Assembly: GCF_008692845.1 (NCBI RefSeq)
Contig: NZ_VXJW01000012.1
Location: forward strand, 1 to 64,000
DNA: 64,000 bases
Direction: 5' to 3'
From: Salmonella enterica subsp. arizonae
GTDB taxonomy: Bacteria; Pseudomonadota; Gammaproteobacteria; Enterobacterales; Enterobacteriaceae
Shown here: piece after piece, positions 39,661-51,339 of the stretch
Numbering within the stretch: the first letter of the stretch is position 1
Layout: each line of letters starts with the position of its first letter
Translations under genes and position numbers: made by a program
The notes under the pieces: model-generated
What the model was told of the DNA's origin: nothing
The model's input: the letters and a program-made list of their open reading frames with translations, nothing else
Databases searched by the model: none

Positions 39661-42549
39661 ATGCCCCGCAGCACTTGGTTCAAAGCGTTATTGTTATTGG
39701 TCGCCCTTTGGGGGCCTATAGTTCAGGCGGATATCGGTTGGCAGCCGCTACAAGAAACTATCCGTAAAAGCGATAAAGATACCCGGCAGTATCAGGCGAT
39801 ACGTCTTGATAATGATATGGTGGTGTTGCTGGTATCCGATCCGCAGGCCGTAAAGTCTCTTTCTGCTTTAGTGGTGCCCGTTGGATCGCTTGAAGACCCT
39901 GAAACGCATCAGGGACTTGCTCATTATCTTGAGCATATGTGCCTGATGGGGTCAAAAAAATATCCGCAAGCGGATAGCCTTGCCGAATACCTTAAAAGAC
40001 ATGGCGGTAGCCACAACGCCAGCACCGCGCCTTATCGAACGGCCTTCTACCTGGAGGTTGAAAACGATGCGCTTCCAGGCGCCGTAGATCGCCTGGCCGA
40101 TGCCATTGCCGCGCCGTTGTTGGATAAAAAGTACGCCGCACGCGAGCGAAATGCGGTGAACGCCGAGCTGACGATGGCGCGCACCCGCGACGGTATGCGT
40201 ATGGCGCAGGTAAGCGCCGAAACCATTAACCCGGCGCACCCAGGCTCGCGCTTTTCTGGCGGCAATCTGGAAACGCTAAGCGATAAGCCGGGCAATCCGG
40301 TGCAACAGGCGTTGATCGCTTTTCATGAAAAATACTATTCAGCTAATCTGATGAAGGCGGTGATTTACAGTAATAAACCCTTGCCGGAGTTGGCGCGTAT
40401 TGCCGCAGAAACCTATGGTCGCGTGCCGAATAAACAGATTAAAAAGCCGGAAATTACCGTACCTGTCGTCACCGACGCGCAAAAGGGCATCATTATTCAT
40501 TACGTGCCGGCGCTACCGCGTAAAGTACTGCGCGTGGAGTTTCGTATTGATAACAATAGCGCACAGTTCCGTAGCAAGACCGACGAACTGGTCTCTTATC
40601 TGATTGGCAATCGTAGTCCGGGAACGCTCTCTGACTGGCTGCAAAAACAAGGACTCGTCGAAGGTATTAGCGCGGATTCCGATCCGATTGTTAATGGTAA
40701 CAGTGGCATTTTTGCCATTTCGGCAACGCTGACCGATAAAGGTTTGGCCCATCGTGATGAAGTCGTCGCGGCTATATTTAGCTATATCAATATGTTACGT
40801 GAAAAAGGGATAGATAAACGTTACTTTGACGAACTGGCGCTTGTGCTGGATCTCGACTTCCGCTATCCATCGATTACCCGCGATATGGACTATGTAGAAT
40901 GGCTGGCGGACACCATGCTCCGCGTTCCGGTAGCGCATACGCTGGATGCGGTGAATATCGCCGATCGTTACGATCCTGCCGCTATCAAAAATCGCCTGGC
41001 GATGATGACGCCCCAGAATGCGCGCATCTGGTATATCAGTCCCCAGGAACCGCATAATAAGACCGCCTATTTTGTGGATGCGCCTTACCAGGTCGATAAG
41101 ATCAGCGAACAGACGTTTAAAAACTGGCAACAAAAAGCACAGGGCATTGCGTTGTCGCTGCCGGAGTTAAATCCCTACATTCCTGATGATTTTACGCTTG
41201 TTAAGAATGACAAAAACTACGCGCGGCCAGAACTGATTGTCGATAAACCGGATTTGCGCGTGGTTTACGCGCCGAGCCGTTATTTCGCCAGTGAGCCAAA
41301 AGCCGACATTAGCGTGGTATTGCGTAATCCACAGGCGATGGACAGCGCCCGCAATCAGGTACTGTTTGCCCTCAATGATTATCTGGCGGGAATGGCGCTC
41401 GATCAGCTCAGTAACCAGGCGGCAGTGGGCGGTATTAGCTTTTCCACCAGCGCTAACAATGGTCTGATGGTCAATGCGGACGGTTATACTCAGCGTTTGC
41501 CGCAGCTTTTCCTGGCGCTGCTGGAAGGATATTTTAGCTACGACGCCACGGAAGAACAGTTGGCGCAGGCGAAGTCATGGTATACGCAGATGATGGATTC
41601 TGCGGAAAAGGGAAAAGCCTATGAACAGGCGATTATGCCGGTGCAGATGATTTCGCAGGTGCCTTATTTTTCCCGTGATGATCGTCGCGCTTTGCTGCCG
41701 TCCATTACGTTGAAAGAGGTGATGGCCTATCGCAATGCGTTAAAAACGGGCGCTCGTCCGGAATTTCTGGTTATAGGCAATATGAGCGAGGCCCAGGCGA
41801 CCTCTCTGGCGCAAGATGTTCAAAAACAGCTCGCGGCGAACGGGTCAGCGTGGTGTCGCAACAAAGAAGTGCTGGTTGAGAAAAAACAGTCCGTAATATT
41901 TGAAAAGGCGGGCAGTAGTACCGACTCCGCGTTAGCGGCAGTTTTTGTCCCGGTTGGCTACGATGAGTACGCCAGCGCTGCTTACAGCGCGATGTTAGGC
42001 CAGATTGTACAACCGTGGTTTTACAATCAGCTACGAACCGAAGAGCAACTGGGATACGCCGTTTTCGCCTTTCCGATGAGCGTTGGCCGCCAGTGGGGAA
42101 TGGGGTTCCTGTTACAGAGCAACGACAAACAGCCCTCTTACCTGTGGCAACGCTATCAGGCATTTTTCCCTGACGCCGAGGCGAAGCTAAGGGCGATGAA
42201 GCCGGAAGAGTTCGCACAAATTCAGCAGGCGATCATTACGCAAATGCGCCAGGCACCGCAAACGCTGGGCGAAGAAGCCTCCCGGTTAAGCAAGGATTTC
42301 GATCGGGGTAATATGCGCTTTGACTCGCGTGATAAAATCATCGCTCAGATAAAATTGCTGACGCCGCAAAAGCTTGCCGATTTCTTCCATCAGGCGGTGG
42401 TGGAGCCGCAAGGCATGGCAATATTGTCACAGATTGCTGGTAGCCAGAACGGAAAAGCAGAATACGTGCATCCGGCAGGCTGGAAAGTGTGGGATAACGT
42501 CAGCGCTTTGCAGCAAACTTTACCCCTGATGAGTGAAAAGAATGAATGA
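39661..42549 (+). CDS. ptrA: Protease III (pitrilysin) PtrA
   Basis: This 962-residue periplasmic zinc metalloprotease of the M16 family degrades small peptides. The signal peptide is MPRSTWFKALLLLVALWGPI followed by VQA before Asp24. The inverted zinc motif HxxEH is at 88-92 (HYLEH), and the distal glutamate lies in NAVNAELTMA. Four M16 domains fill the length. The gene sits between recC and recB and its stop overlaps recB by 8 bp, the standard enterobacterial arrangement. Confidence 0.97.
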   Translation: MPRSTWFKALLLLVALWGPIVQADIGWQPLQETIRKSDKDTRQYQAIRLDNDMVVLLVSDPQAVKSLSALVVPVGSLEDPETHQGLAHYLEHMCLMGSKKYPQADSLAEYLKRHGGSHNASTAPYRTAFYLEVENDALPGAVDRLADAIAAPLLDKKYAARERNAVNAELTMARTRDGMRMAQVSAETINPAHPGSRFSGGNLETLSDKPGNPVQQALIAFHEKYYSANLMKAVIYSNKPLPELARIAAETYGRVPNKQIKKPEITVPVVTDAQKGIIIHYVPALPRKVLRVEFRIDNNSAQFRSKTDELVSYLIGNRSPGTLSDWLQKQGLVEGISADSDPIVNGNSGIFAISATLTDKGLAHRDEVVAAIFSYINMLREKGIDKRYFDELALVLDLDFRYPSITRDMDYVEWLADTMLRVPVAHTLDAVNIADRYDPAAIKNRLAMMTPQNARIWYISPQEPHNKTAYFVDAPYQVDKISEQTFKNWQQKAQGIALSLPELNPYIPDDFTLVKNDKNYARPELIVDKPDLRVVYAPSRYFASEPKADISVVLRNPQAMDSARNQVLFALNDYLAGMALDQLSNQAAVGGISFSTSANNGLMVNADGYTQRLPQLFLALLEGYFSYDATEEQLAQAKSWYTQMMDSAEKGKAYEQAIMPVQMISQVPYFSRDDRRALLPSITLKEVMAYRNALKTGARPEFLVIGNMSEAQATSLAQDVQKQLAANGSAWCRNKEVLVEKKQSVIFEKAGSSTDSALAAVFVPVGYDEYASAAYSAMLGQIVQPWFYNQLRTEEQLGYAVFAFPMSVGRQWGMGFLLQSNDKQPSYLWQRYQAFFPDAEAKLRAMKPEEFAQIQQAIITQMRQAPQTLGEEASRLSKDFDRGNMRFDSRDKIIAQIKLLTPQKLADFFHQAVVEPQGMAILSQIAGSQNGKAEYVHPAGWKVWDNVSALQQTLPLMSEKNE

Positions 42550-45500
42550 TGTCGCCGAAACCCTTGATCCTCTGCGCTTGCCCCTTACGGGCGAGCGTCT
42601 GATTGAAGCGTCAGCGGGCACAGGCAAAACATTTACTATTGCGGCGTTGTATTTGCGTCTACTGCTCGGACTTGGCAGTGCAGCCGCATTTCCCCGCCCG
42701 CTCACTGTTGAAGAGCTGCTGGTAGTGACCTTTACGGAGGCCGCTACTGAAGAGCTGCGCGGTCGAATTCGCAGTAACATCCATGAACTGCGCATCGCCT
42801 GCCTGCGAGAAAGCACGGATAATCCGCTGTACGCCCGCTTGCTGGAAGAAATTAGTGACAAAAAGCAGGCCGCGCAGTGGTTATTACTGGCTGAACGACA
42901 AATGGACGAGGCCGCGGTCTTTACCATCCACGGCTTTTGCCAGCGTATGCTCAGCCTGAATGCTTTCGAATCCGGCATGTTGTTTGAGCAACAGCTTATT
43001 GAAGACGAATCTCTGTTGCGTTATCAGGCCTGCGCCGATTTCTGGCGGCGTCATTGCTATCCGCTGCCGCGTGACATCGCGCAGGTGGTTTTTGACGTGT
43101 GGAAGGGACCGAAGGCGCTCTTAAAAGATATTGATCGTTATCTGCAGGGCGAAGCGCCGGTCATTAAAGCGCCGCCATCGCAGGAGGAGACGCTGGCATC
43201 GCGTCATGAGCAGATCCTGGCGCGCATCAACCAGGTGAAGCAGCAGTGGTGTGAGGCGGTTAGCGAGCTGGAAGCACTGTTCGAATCATCTGGCATCGAT
43301 CGCAGAAAATTCAACCGTGGCAATCAGGCGAAATGGATCGAAAAGATCACCGCGTGGGCGCAAGAAGAGACGAAAAACTATCAGTTACCTGAGGCGTTGG
43401 GCAAATTTTCACAGCGTTTTTTAGACGAGCGCACCAAAGCTGGCGGTGTGACGCCCCGGCATCCACTGTTTGTTGCGATTGATAACCTGTTGAGCGAACC
43501 GCTATCGATTAAAGATCTGGTCCTTACCAGAGCGCTCTCGGAGATCCGTGAAACGGTTGCTCAGGAAAAACGACGGCGCGGCGAGCTGGGATTTGACGAT
43601 ATGCTCAGCCGTTTAGATGCTGCGCTGCGTAGTGAAAGCGGCGAGGCGCTGGCAGCGGCGATTCGTACTCGTTTCCCGGTAGCGATGATCGATGAATTTC
43701 AGGATACCGATCCACAACAGTACCGTATTTTTCGCCGTATCTGGCGCCATCAACCCGATACGGCACTATTACTGATAGGCGATCCTAAACAAGCGATTTA
43801 CGCATTTCGCGGCGCGGATATCTTTACTTATATGAAGGCCCGAAGCGAAGTGAGCGCGCACTATACGCTTGACACTAACTGGCGTTCCGCGCCGGGGATG
43901 GTGAATAGCGTTAACAAGCTGTTCAGTCAGATGAACGACGCCTTTATGTTCCGCGATATCCCCTTCAGTCCGGTAAAGTTTGCGCAAAGAAACCAGTCGC
44001 TGCAGTTTAAGGTGAATGACGTACCTCAACCTGCGATGACGCTGTGGTTGATGGAGGGGGAGAGCTGCGGTTCGGGCGATTACCAAAGCTATATGGCGCA
44101 AGTGTGCGCCACGCAAATTCGTGACTGGCTGCGCGCCGGACAAACGGGCGACGCGTTGCTGATGAACGGCGATGCGTCGCGTCCTGTTCGCGCCTCGGAT
44201 ATCAGCGTGTTGGTACGTAGCAGACGAGAGGCCGCTCTGATACGGGATGCGCTGACCTTGCTGGCGATTCCCTCCGTCTATCTTTCTAACCGCGACAGCG
44301 TTTTCGAAACGCTTGAAGCGCAGGAAATGCTATGGGTGTTGCAGGCGGTAATGGCGCCCGAACGTGAGAATACGCTGCGTAGCGCTCTGGCGACATCGAT
44401 GATGGGGCTTACTGCGTTGGATATCGAAACGCTTAACAATGATGAAAATGCCTGGGATGCGGTTGTCGAAGAGTTTGATGGCTACCGGCAGATGTGGCAT
44501 AAGCGCGGCGTGATGCCTATGCTGCGCGCGCTAATGTCGGCGCGCAATATTGCTGAAAACCTGCTGGCGACGGCGGGAGGCGAACGTCGGCTGACGGATA
44601 TTCTGCATATTAGCGAACTGTTACAGGAAGCTGGTTCGCAACTGGAAAGCGAACATGCGCTGGTGCGTTGGCTGGCGCAACATATTCTTGAACCCGATAG
44701 CAACGCTTCAAGCCAGCAACTACGTCTGGAAAGCGATAAGCATCTGGTGCAAATCGTCACCATCCATAAATCGAAAGGTCTGGAATATTCGCTGGTTTGG
44801 CTACCTTTTATCACTCATTTCCGCGTGCAGGATCAGGCTTTTTATCACGATAGGCACTCTTACGAAGCGGTGCTGGATCTTAGCCACGCTGAAGAGAGCA
44901 TAGAACTGGCGGAAGCCGAACGCCTGGCGGAAGACCTGCGCCTACTTTATGTCGCGCTGACCCGTGCCGTGTGGCACTGTAGCCTCGGTGTCGCGCCGCT
45001 GGTACGGCGTCGTAGCGATAAAAAAGGCGAGACGGATGTACACCAAAGCGCGCTTGGGCGACTGCTGCAAAAAGGCGAACCGATGGATGCCGCAGGTCTT
45101 CGCGCTTGTATTGAGGCGCTATGCGGCGAGGATATCGTTTGTCGAACGCCAGGCAATACGGATGACGACCGCTGGCAGATTGCCGCTGCATCGCACACGG
45201 AACTCAGCGCCAGAACGCTGCAACGCCTGCCTTATGATAGCTGGCGCGTCACCAGTTATTCCGGTTTGCAACAGCGGGGGCATAGCGTGGCGCAAGACCT
45301 TATTCCTCGCCTCGACATTGAGGCCGTAGGCGTCGGCGAGGCGGCGGAAGCCCTGACAATGACACCGCATCATTTTCCCCGCGGGGCATCGCCAGGGACA
45401 TTTTTGCACAGCCTGTTTGAAGAACTTGATTTTACTCAGCCTGTAAACCCCCAATGGGTACAGGAAAAACTGGAGCTGAGCGGTTTTGAGACACGATGGG

Positions 45501-46087
45501 AGCCTATGCTTACCCGGTGGCTGGACTCTGTATTACACGTCGCCCTTAACGAGACGGGCGTCAGTCTGAGTATGTTGACCGAGCGTGAAAAGCAGGTAGA
45601 AATGGAGTTTTATCTCCCGATTGTCCAGCCGCTTACCGCCGGAGAGTTGGATGCGTTGATTCGTCGATACGACCCGCTTTCAGCAGGCTGCCCTGCGCTG
45701 GATTTCATGCAGGTTCGCGGCATGTTAAAGGGCTTTATCGACCTGGTGTTCCGTTATGAAGGGCGCTATTACCTGCTCGACTATAAATCTAACTGGCTGG
45801 GCGAGGATAGCGCCGCTTATACCCAGACGGCGATGGCTGCGGCGATGCAGGCGCATCGCTATGATTTGCAGTACCAGCTTTATACGCTGGCATTGCACCG
45901 TTACCTTCGTCATCGAATGACGAATTACGACTATGAACGCCATTTCGGCGGCGTCATCTATCTCTTTTTACGCGGGGTGGATAGCGAACGTCCGCAGCAG
46001 GGTATTTTTACCACTCGCCCTGCGGCGGCGTTAATTAACCAACTGGATGATATGTTTGCAGGTGAAATGAGCGAGGTGGCGCAATGA
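42542..46087 (+). CDS. recB: Exodeoxyribonuclease V subunit RecB
   Basis: RecB is a 3'-5' superfamily 1 helicase and the only nuclease centre of RecBCD. From ATG 42542 it has 1181 residues (E. coli 1180); the GTG at 42533 adds three residues. Walker A is ASAGTGKTF with K29, helicase motif II is [12 protein letters not shown], and motif VI is [12 protein letters not shown]. The C-terminal nuclease domain has D1080 and K1082 in [12 protein letters not shown]. It overlaps ptrA by 8 bp (ATGAATGA) and recD by 4 bp (ATGA). Confidence 0.97.
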   Translation: MNDVAETLDPLRLPLTGERLIEASAGTGKTFTIAALYLRLLLGLGSAAAFPRPLTVEELLVVTFTEAATEELRGRIRSNIHELRIACLRESTDNPLYARLLEEISDKKQAAQWLLLAERQMDEAAVFTIHGFCQRMLSLNAFESGMLFEQQLIEDESLLRYQACADFWRRHCYPLPRDIAQVVFDVWKGPKALLKDIDRYLQGEAPVIKAPPSQEETLASRHEQILARINQVKQQWCEAVSELEALFESSGIDRRKFNRGNQAKWIEKITAWAQEETKNYQLPEALGKFSQRFLDERTKAGGVTPRHPLFVAIDNLLSEPLSIKDLVLTRALSEIRETVAQEKRRRGELGFDDMLSRLDAALRSESGEALAAAIRTRFPVAMIDEFQDTDPQQYRIFRRIWRHQPDTALLLIGDPKQAIYAFRGADIFTYMKARSEVSAHYTLDTNWRSAPGMVNSVNKLFSQMNDAFMFRDIPFSPVKFAQRNQSLQFKVNDVPQPAMTLWLMEGESCGSGDYQSYMAQVCATQIRDWLRAGQTGDALLMNGDASRPVRASDISVLVRSRREAALIRDALTLLAIPSVYLSNRDSVFETLEAQEMLWVLQAVMAPERENTLRSALATSMMGLTALDIETLNNDENAWDAVVEEFDGYRQMWHKRGVMPMLRALMSARNIAENLLATAGGERRLTDILHISELLQEAGSQLESEHALVRWLAQHILEPDSNASSQQLRLESDKHLVQIVTIHKSKGLEYSLVWLPFITHFRVQDQAFYHDRHSYEAVLDLSHAEESIELAEAERLAEDLRLLYVALTRAVWHCSLGVAPLVRRRSDKKGETDVHQSALGRLLQKGEPMDAAGLRACIEALCGEDIVCRTPGNTDDDRWQIAAASHTELSARTLQRLPYDSWRVTSYSGLQQRGHSVAQDLIPRLDIEAVGVGEAAEALTMTPHHFPRGASPGTFLHSLFEELDFTQPVNPQWVQEKLELSGFETRWEPMLTRWLDSVLHVALNETGVSLSMLTEREKQVEMEFYLPIVQPLTAGELDALIRRYDPLSAGCPALDFMQVRGMLKGFIDLVFRYEGRYYLLDYKSNWLGEDSAAYTQTAMAAAMQAHRYDLQYQLYTLALHRYLRHRMTNYDYERHFGGVIYLFLRGVDSERPQQGIFTTRPAAALINQLDDMFAGEMSEVAQ

Positions 46088-47919
46088 CAATCCAGAAGCG
46101 GTTACTGGAGGCCGTTGAACAAAAACTATTACGGCCCATTGATGCGCAGTTTGCTTTAACCGTCGCCGGTAACGACGATCCCGCCGTGACGCTGGCGGCA
46201 GCGCTGCTTAGTCATGACGCAGGTGAAGGTCACGTGTGTCTGCCGTTGTCGCGTTTAACGTTAACGGAGGAGGCGCATCCCTTACTGGTCGCCTGGATAA
46301 GCGAAACGGCTACGCCAATTGACTGGAAAAAACGGTTACTGGCGTCTGCGGCGGTTAGCTGTGGCGATAGCCCCGCGCCGTTAATTCTGTGCGGCGATCG
46401 TCTCTACTTGAATAGGATGTGGTGCAACGAGCGCACAGTTGCGCGCTTTTTTAACGAGGTTAACCAGGCCATCGACGTAGATGAAGCTCAACTGTCCCGT
46501 ATTCTGGACATGCTTTTCCCTCCGGCTGACGAGGTGAACTGGCAAAAAGTGGCGGCCGCCGTAGCGCTAACTCGTCGTATCTCCGTGATTTCAGGCGGTC
46601 CCGGCACCGGTAAAACCACCACCGTCGCGAAGCTGCTGGCGGCATTAATTCAAATGGCGGATGGCGAACGTTGCCGTATCCGGCTGGCGGCGCCGACCGG
46701 GAAAGCGGCCGCCCGCCTGACGGAGTCGCTCGGCGCGGCGTTGCGTCAGCTTCCTCTTACCGATGCGCAGAAAAAGCGTATACCGGAGGACGCCAGTACG
46801 CTGCACCGACTGCTAGGCGCACAGCCCGGCAGCCAGCGATTACGCCATCATGCGGGCAACCCGCTGCATCTGGACGTGCTGGTGGTCGATGAAGCGTCAA
46901 TGATTGATTTGCCGATGATGTCACGTTTGATTGACGCTCTGCCGCCGCACGGGCGGGTCATTTTTCTTGGCGATCGCGATCAGCTGGCATCTGTTGAGGC
47001 GGGCGCTGTATTGGGCGATATTTGCGCCTATGTCAACGCAGGGTTTACGGCAGAACGCGCCCGACAGCTAAGCCGTCTAACGGGAAGCGCCATTCCGGCT
47101 GGGGGCGGAGCGCAAGCCGCGTCTCTGCGCGATAGCCTCTGTCTGTTGCAAAAGAGCTACCGTTTCGGCAGCGATTCCGGCATCGGAAAGCTGGCGGCGG
47201 CGATTAACTGTGGCGACAGGTCGGTAATCCGGGCTGTCTTTCAGCAGGGTTATAGCGATATAGAAAAATGTACATTACAAAGCAGCGACGATTATGCCGG
47301 GATGCTGGATGAAGCGCTGGCGGGCTATGGCCGCTACCTACGGTTGCTGCATGAGAAAGCGACGCCGGAGGCAATCCTTCAGGCTTTCAATGAGTATCAG
47401 TTGCTTTGCGCGCTACGCGAAGGGCCGTTTGGCGTGAGGGGATTGAATGACCGCGTTGAGCAGGCGATGGTTCAACAGCGAAAAATTCAGCGGCATCCGC
47501 ATTCTCGCTGGTATGAGGGACGTCCGGTGATGATTGCGCGCAACGATAGCGCGTTGGGGTTATTTAACGGCGATATTGGAATTGCGCTCGATCGCGGGCA
47601 GGGATTGCGCGTCTGGTTTGCGATGCCGGACGGCGCGATCAAGTCTGTTCAGCCCAGCCGCCTGCCGGAACATGACACGACCTGGGCTATGACGGTACAT
47701 AAATCGCAGGGGTCTGAATTTGATCACGCCGCGCTGATTTTACCCAACCAGCGTTCGCCGGTCGTAACGCGGGAACTGGTGTATACCGCTGTTACGCGCG
47801 CGCGGCGGCGGTTATCGCTGTATGCCGATGAACGGATTCTGGCAGGCGCGATTGTGACGCGTACGGAACGGCGCAGCGGGTTATCGACCTTATTTGATGA
47901 AGTCAGTCATACCGGATAA
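46084..47919 (+). CDS. recD: Exodeoxyribonuclease V subunit RecD
   Basis: RecD is the fast 5'-3' superfamily 1B helicase of RecBCD. It has 611 residues against 608 in E. coli. Walker A is [11 protein letters not shown] with K177, the Walker B-type motif is [11 protein letters not shown], and the C-terminal motifs include [15 protein letters not shown] and [11 protein letters not shown]. The insertion relative to E. coli is in the variable segments. Start ATG overlaps the recB stop. REP units follow before the convergent argA. Confidence 0.97.
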   Translation: MTIQKRLLEAVEQKLLRPIDAQFALTVAGNDDPAVTLAAALLSHDAGEGHVCLPLSRLTLTEEAHPLLVAWISETATPIDWKKRLLASAAVSCGDSPAPLILCGDRLYLNRMWCNERTVARFFNEVNQAIDVDEAQLSRILDMLFPPADEVNWQKVAAAVALTRRISVISGGPGTGKTTTVAKLLAALIQMADGERCRIRLAAPTGKAAARLTESLGAALRQLPLTDAQKKRIPEDASTLHRLLGAQPGSQRLRHHAGNPLHLDVLVVDEASMIDLPMMSRLIDALPPHGRVIFLGDRDQLASVEAGAVLGDICAYVNAGFTAERARQLSRLTGSAIPAGGGAQAASLRDSLCLLQKSYRFGSDSGIGKLAAAINCGDRSVIRAVFQQGYSDIEKCTLQSSDDYAGMLDEALAGYGRYLRLLHEKATPEAILQAFNEYQLLCALREGPFGVRGLNDRVEQAMVQQRKIQRHPHSRWYEGRPVMIARNDSALGLFNGDIGIALDRGQGLRVWFAMPDGAIKSVQPSRLPEHDTTWAMTVHKSQGSEFDHAALILPNQRSPVVTRELVYTAVTRARRRLSLYADERILAGAIVTRTERRSGLSTLFDEVSHTG

Positions 47920-47933
47920 GACGAATTCTTGCC

Positions 47934-48012
47934 GAATGGTGACGCATAGCGTTTTATCCGGCCTACAAACTATGCTGTCGACCGTAGGCCTGATAAGCAA
48001 AGCCGCTATCTG
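47934..48012. repeat. REP pair between recD and argA
   Basis: GAATGGTGACGCATAGCG followed by TTTTATCCGGCCTACAAA, and GTAGGCCTGATAAGC with AAAGCCGCTATC, are two REP-type palindromes in opposite orientation between convergent genes. Confidence 0.75.
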
Positions 48013-48022
48013 ACAATCCTTG

Positions 48023-49354
48023 TTATCCTAAATCCGCTATCAGCACCTTTGAACGCCGCTGATAGTTATACATTTTTTTCTTGCTCTCAGGCAGTAACTC
48101 AATATCGACAGGCGTAAAACCGCGCTCCTGGAACCAGTGAATACTGCGCGTCGTCAGCACAAACAATTTACTCAGCCCCATTTGTCTCGCCTGGGCGGCA
48201 ATCCGCTCCAGAAGTATTTCCCCGCGCGATGAGCTGCGGTAATCCGGATGTACCGCTACGCAGGCCATTTCGCCTATCTTCTCTTCCACAAAAGGATACA
48301 GCGCCGCGCAGGCGATAGTCATATTATCGCGCTGAATAATGGTAAATTTATCGATCTCCATCTCCAGTTGTTCGCGGGAGCGACGTACCAGGATACCCTG
48401 TTGTTCCAGCGGGCGGATAAGCTCCAGAATACCGCCAATATCGTTGATGGTGGCGCGGCGGATCTGCTCGGCGCTCTCCATGACGATTTGCGTGCCGATA
48501 CCTTCCCGTGAGAATAACTCCTGTAACAGCGTGCCATCTTCCTGATAGCTGATCAGATGGCAGCGACGTACGCCGCTACGACAGGCTTTTACTGCGCCGC
48601 GCAAAAAACGTACGGTTCCGGAGTTATAATCACCCTGCGCTTCCAGTTCTTCAACCCGCGCCTGCGCTTCATTCGGGAAGAGTTCAGAAATGACGTCGCC
48701 CTTGCTATTGGTAACGCCCTGAGAAGAACAGAAACCGATCATTTTTTCCGCTTTAAGTTTAACGGCGAGTTGAGTGGCAATCTCTTCTGAAGTCAAGTTA
48801 AAGCTTTCGCCGGTCACTGAGACGGCGACCGGTCCTATCAGAACAATTGCGCCATTATCCAACTGGCGGTTGATGGCATCTTCATCAATTCGACGGATAC
48901 GACCGCTATGACAGTAGTCCACGCCATCATCAACGCCCAGCGGCTGGGCAATGGTGAAATTACCGCTGACGACATTAATATGCGCGCCCTGCAGCGGTGT
49001 ATTGTTCAGACTCATCGATAGACGGGCGGTAATATCAAGCTGTAGTAAACCGGCGGCCTGTTTCACCAGCTCCAGCGTTTTAGCGTCCGTCACCCGCGTG
49101 TTTTTGTGGTAAATCGGCTCATGATGATGCGCAGCCAGATTGGCATCGATTTGCGGTCGTGCGCCATATACCACGACAAGGCGAATACCGAGACTATGCA
49201 GCAGCCCGATATCGTTGACGATACTGGAAAAATTGTCGTGCTCAATGGCTTCGCCGCCGAGCATAATGACAAAGGTTTTTCCACGATGGGTATTGATATA
49301 GGGAACCGAATGGCGAAACCCCTCTACCAGTTCGGTTCTACGTTCCTTTATCAT
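48023..49354 (-). CDS. argA: N-acetylglutamate synthase ArgA
   Basis: ArgA acetylates glutamate with acetyl-CoA, the first committed step of arginine synthesis, and is feedback inhibited by arginine. From ATG 49354 it has 443 residues as in E. coli; the open frame up to 49423 runs through the ARG boxes and is rejected. An N-terminal amino acid kinase fold (about 1-290, [15 protein letters not shown]) holds the arginine site and a C-terminal GNAT domain (about 295-443, [15 protein letters not shown]) carries the catalysis. Regulated by ArgR through the adjacent tandem ARG boxes. Confidence 0.97.
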   Translation of the reverse strand: MIKERRTELVEGFRHSVPYINTHRGKTFVIMLGGEAIEHDNFSSIVNDIGLLHSLGIRLVVVYGARPQIDANLAAHHHEPIYHKNTRVTDAKTLELVKQAAGLLQLDITARLSMSLNNTPLQGAHINVVSGNFTIAQPLGVDDGVDYCHSGRIRRIDEDAINRQLDNGAIVLIGPVAVSVTGESFNLTSEEIATQLAVKLKAEKMIGFCSSQGVTNSKGDVISELFPNEAQARVEELEAQGDYNSGTVRFLRGAVKACRSGVRRCHLISYQEDGTLLQELFSREGIGTQIVMESAEQIRRATINDIGGILELIRPLEQQGILVRRSREQLEMEIDKFTIIQRDNMTIACAALYPFVEEKIGEMACVAVHPDYRSSSRGEILLERIAAQARQMGLSKLFVLTTRSIHWFQERGFTPVDIELLPESKKKMYNYQRRSKVLIADLG

Positions 49355-49368
49355 CTCATGCCCCACTA

Positions 49369-49405
49369 ATGAATTATTATTCGAAATTAGTGTATTTTTA
49401 TTCTG
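49369..49405. promoter_or_regulatory. Tandem ARG boxes upstream of argA
   Basis: TGAATTATTATTCGA (49370-49384) and TGTATTTTTATTCTG (49391-49405) match the ArgR half-operator form TGAAT-N4-ATTCA, spaced as two boxes on one face of the helix. They lie 15-51 bp before the argA start, where ArgR with arginine would block transcription. Confidence 0.75.
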
Positions 49406-49586
49406 TTTTTGTCTTGTGTGCAAGCGTAAATTTTATGCGGTCCGATCGCGTTTCTAAATAATGCCGTGAATATAAAAAGAATGTTTACCCTTTTATAGAT
49501 GACAGATTATGCGTCATTCGTTAAAGTTTTCGGTCGATTTGGATGCACTTTGTATGATCTCTATTTAGTTTTTGCTTGGGAGAAGC

Positions 49587-50840
49587 ATGTCGGGAGCCAA
49601 TTCAGCAATCAGCCGTCGCCGTTTACTACAAGGCGCGGGCGCCATGTGGCTATTGAGCGTGAGCCAAGTCGGGCTGGCTGCCGTAAGCCAGGTCGTTGCG
49701 GTGCGTATCTGGCCTGCGTCCAGCTATACCCGCGTCACGGTAGAGTCGAATCGTCTGCTGAAATATAAACAGTTTGCTTTAAGTAACCCGGACCGCGTGG
49801 TTGTGGATATTGAGGACGTGAATCTGAACTCGGTGCTTAAAGGCATTGGCGCGCAGATTCGCAGCGACGATCCGTATATCAAATCCGCAAGGGTAGGGCA
49901 GTTTGATCCCAAGACTGTGCGTATGGTCTTTGAGCTAAAACAAAATGTGAAGCCGCAGCTATTTGCGCTGGCGCCTGTGGCAGGCTTTAAAGAACGTCTG
50001 GTGATGGATCTTTATCCTGCTAATGCGCAGGATATGCAGGACCCGCTGCTGGCGCTGCTGGAAGACTACAATAAAGGCGATCTGGATAAACAGGTGCCGC
50101 CTTCGCAAAGCGGGCCGCAGCCCGGTAAGGCGGGGCGCGATCGCCCCATTGTCATTATGCTTGATCCAGGACACGGCGGCGAAGATCCTGGCGCGATAGG
50201 CAAATACAAAACGCGTGAAAAAGACGTGGTGCTCCAGATAGCCCGCCGCCTGCGTGCGTTGATCGAAAAAGAAGGCAACATGAAGGTCTATATGACGCGC
50301 AATGAAGACATCTTCATTCCGTTAAAAGTCCGGGTGGCGAAAGCGCAGAAACAGCGCGCCGACCTGTTTGTCTCTATTCATGCGGATGCCTTCACCAGTC
50401 GGCAGCCTAGCGGTTCATCCGTATTCGCGCTATCGACCAAAGGCGCCACCAGTACCGCAGCGAAATATCTGGCGCAAACGCAGAACGCCTCGGACTTAAT
50501 TGGCGGCGTGAGCAAAAGCGGCGACCGTTATGTCGATCATACAATGTTCGATATGGTGCAATCGCTGACCATTGCCGATAGTTTGAAATTTGGTAAAGCA
50601 GTACTGAAGCAGCTTGGTAAAATTAATGATCTGCATAAAAACAAGGTAGAGCAGGCGGGGTTTGCGGTGTTAAAAGCGCCCGATATTCCCTCTATTCTGG
50701 TCGAAACGGCGTTTATCAGTAACGTTGAAGAAGAGCGTAGGCTGAAGACCGCGAAGTTCCAGCAGGAAGTCGCAGAGTCGATTCTGGCGGGTATTAAAGC
50801 GTATTTTGCTGATGGGGCGACACTGGCGAGAAGAAGTTAA
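49587..50840 (+). CDS. amiC: N-acetylmuramoyl-L-alanine amidase AmiC
   Basis: AmiC is a periplasmic zinc amidase that splits septal peptidoglycan during division. The 417-residue protein starts at ATG 49587 behind GGGAGAAGC. A twin-arginine signal is visible ([13 protein letters not shown]). The AMIN targeting domain spans about 35-140, and the catalytic Amidase_3 domain about 190-405 with zinc-site motifs [19 protein letters not shown] and ILVETAFIS. It is activated by NlpD in E. coli. Confidence 0.97.
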   Translation: MSGANSAISRRRLLQGAGAMWLLSVSQVGLAAVSQVVAVRIWPASSYTRVTVESNRLLKYKQFALSNPDRVVVDIEDVNLNSVLKGIGAQIRSDDPYIKSARVGQFDPKTVRMVFELKQNVKPQLFALAPVAGFKERLVMDLYPANAQDMQDPLLALLEDYNKGDLDKQVPPSQSGPQPGKAGRDRPIVIMLDPGHGGEDPGAIGKYKTREKDVVLQIARRLRALIEKEGNMKVYMTRNEDIFIPLKVRVAKAQKQRADLFVSIHADAFTSRQPSGSSVFALSTKGATSTAAKYLAQTQNASDLIGGVSKSGDRYVDHTMFDMVQSLTIADSLKFGKAVLKQLGKINDLHKNKVEQAGFAVLKAPDIPSILVETAFISNVEEERRLKTAKFQQEVAESILAGIKAYFADGATLARRS

Positions 50841-50918
50841 CCCTGGTATGACGGCGAGTTGATTGCGCGGGTAAGGAGTATGCTGCCCGCACTGTCGCTG
50901 TGGACCGGACGGCAGAAA

Positions 50919-50942
50919 CAAAAAAACACCCATTAGGGTGTT
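50919..50942 (-). terminator. Terminator of the initiator tRNA operon
   Basis: On the minus strand AACACCC-TAAT-GGGTGTT is followed by a T-rich run. It lies 9 bp beyond the CCA of the distal tRNA. Confidence 0.85.
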
Positions 50943-50950
50943 CATTAAAT

Positions 50951-51027
<77 letters not shown>

Positions 51028-51055
51028 TCCGTCTAACTTTCATTCTCATTGTAAT

Positions 51056-51132
<77 letters not shown>

Positions 51133-51145
51133 TCCGTGGATGCGC

Positions 51146-51173
51146 ACTATACTCCGCTGAGCTTTTGTTGCAA
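51146..51173 (-). promoter_or_regulatory. Promoter of the initiator tRNA operon
   Basis: On the minus strand TTGCAA and TATAGT are separated by 16 bp and followed by a GC-rich discriminator (GCGCATCC) typical of stringently controlled stable-RNA promoters. Confidence 0.75.
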
Positions 51174-51339
51174 CCCTTTTTTCATATAAATTGCTAATTT
51201 CTCATGAATTGCGCAAATACACCGCAGATAGCGTGATTTTTAAACGAATTTACATAATGAGATCGCGATCGCATTTCATTACCCCGGACGGTTTGTTATC
51301 TTCACCGGGCACTTACGATTACGCAGAAGACGAGACACC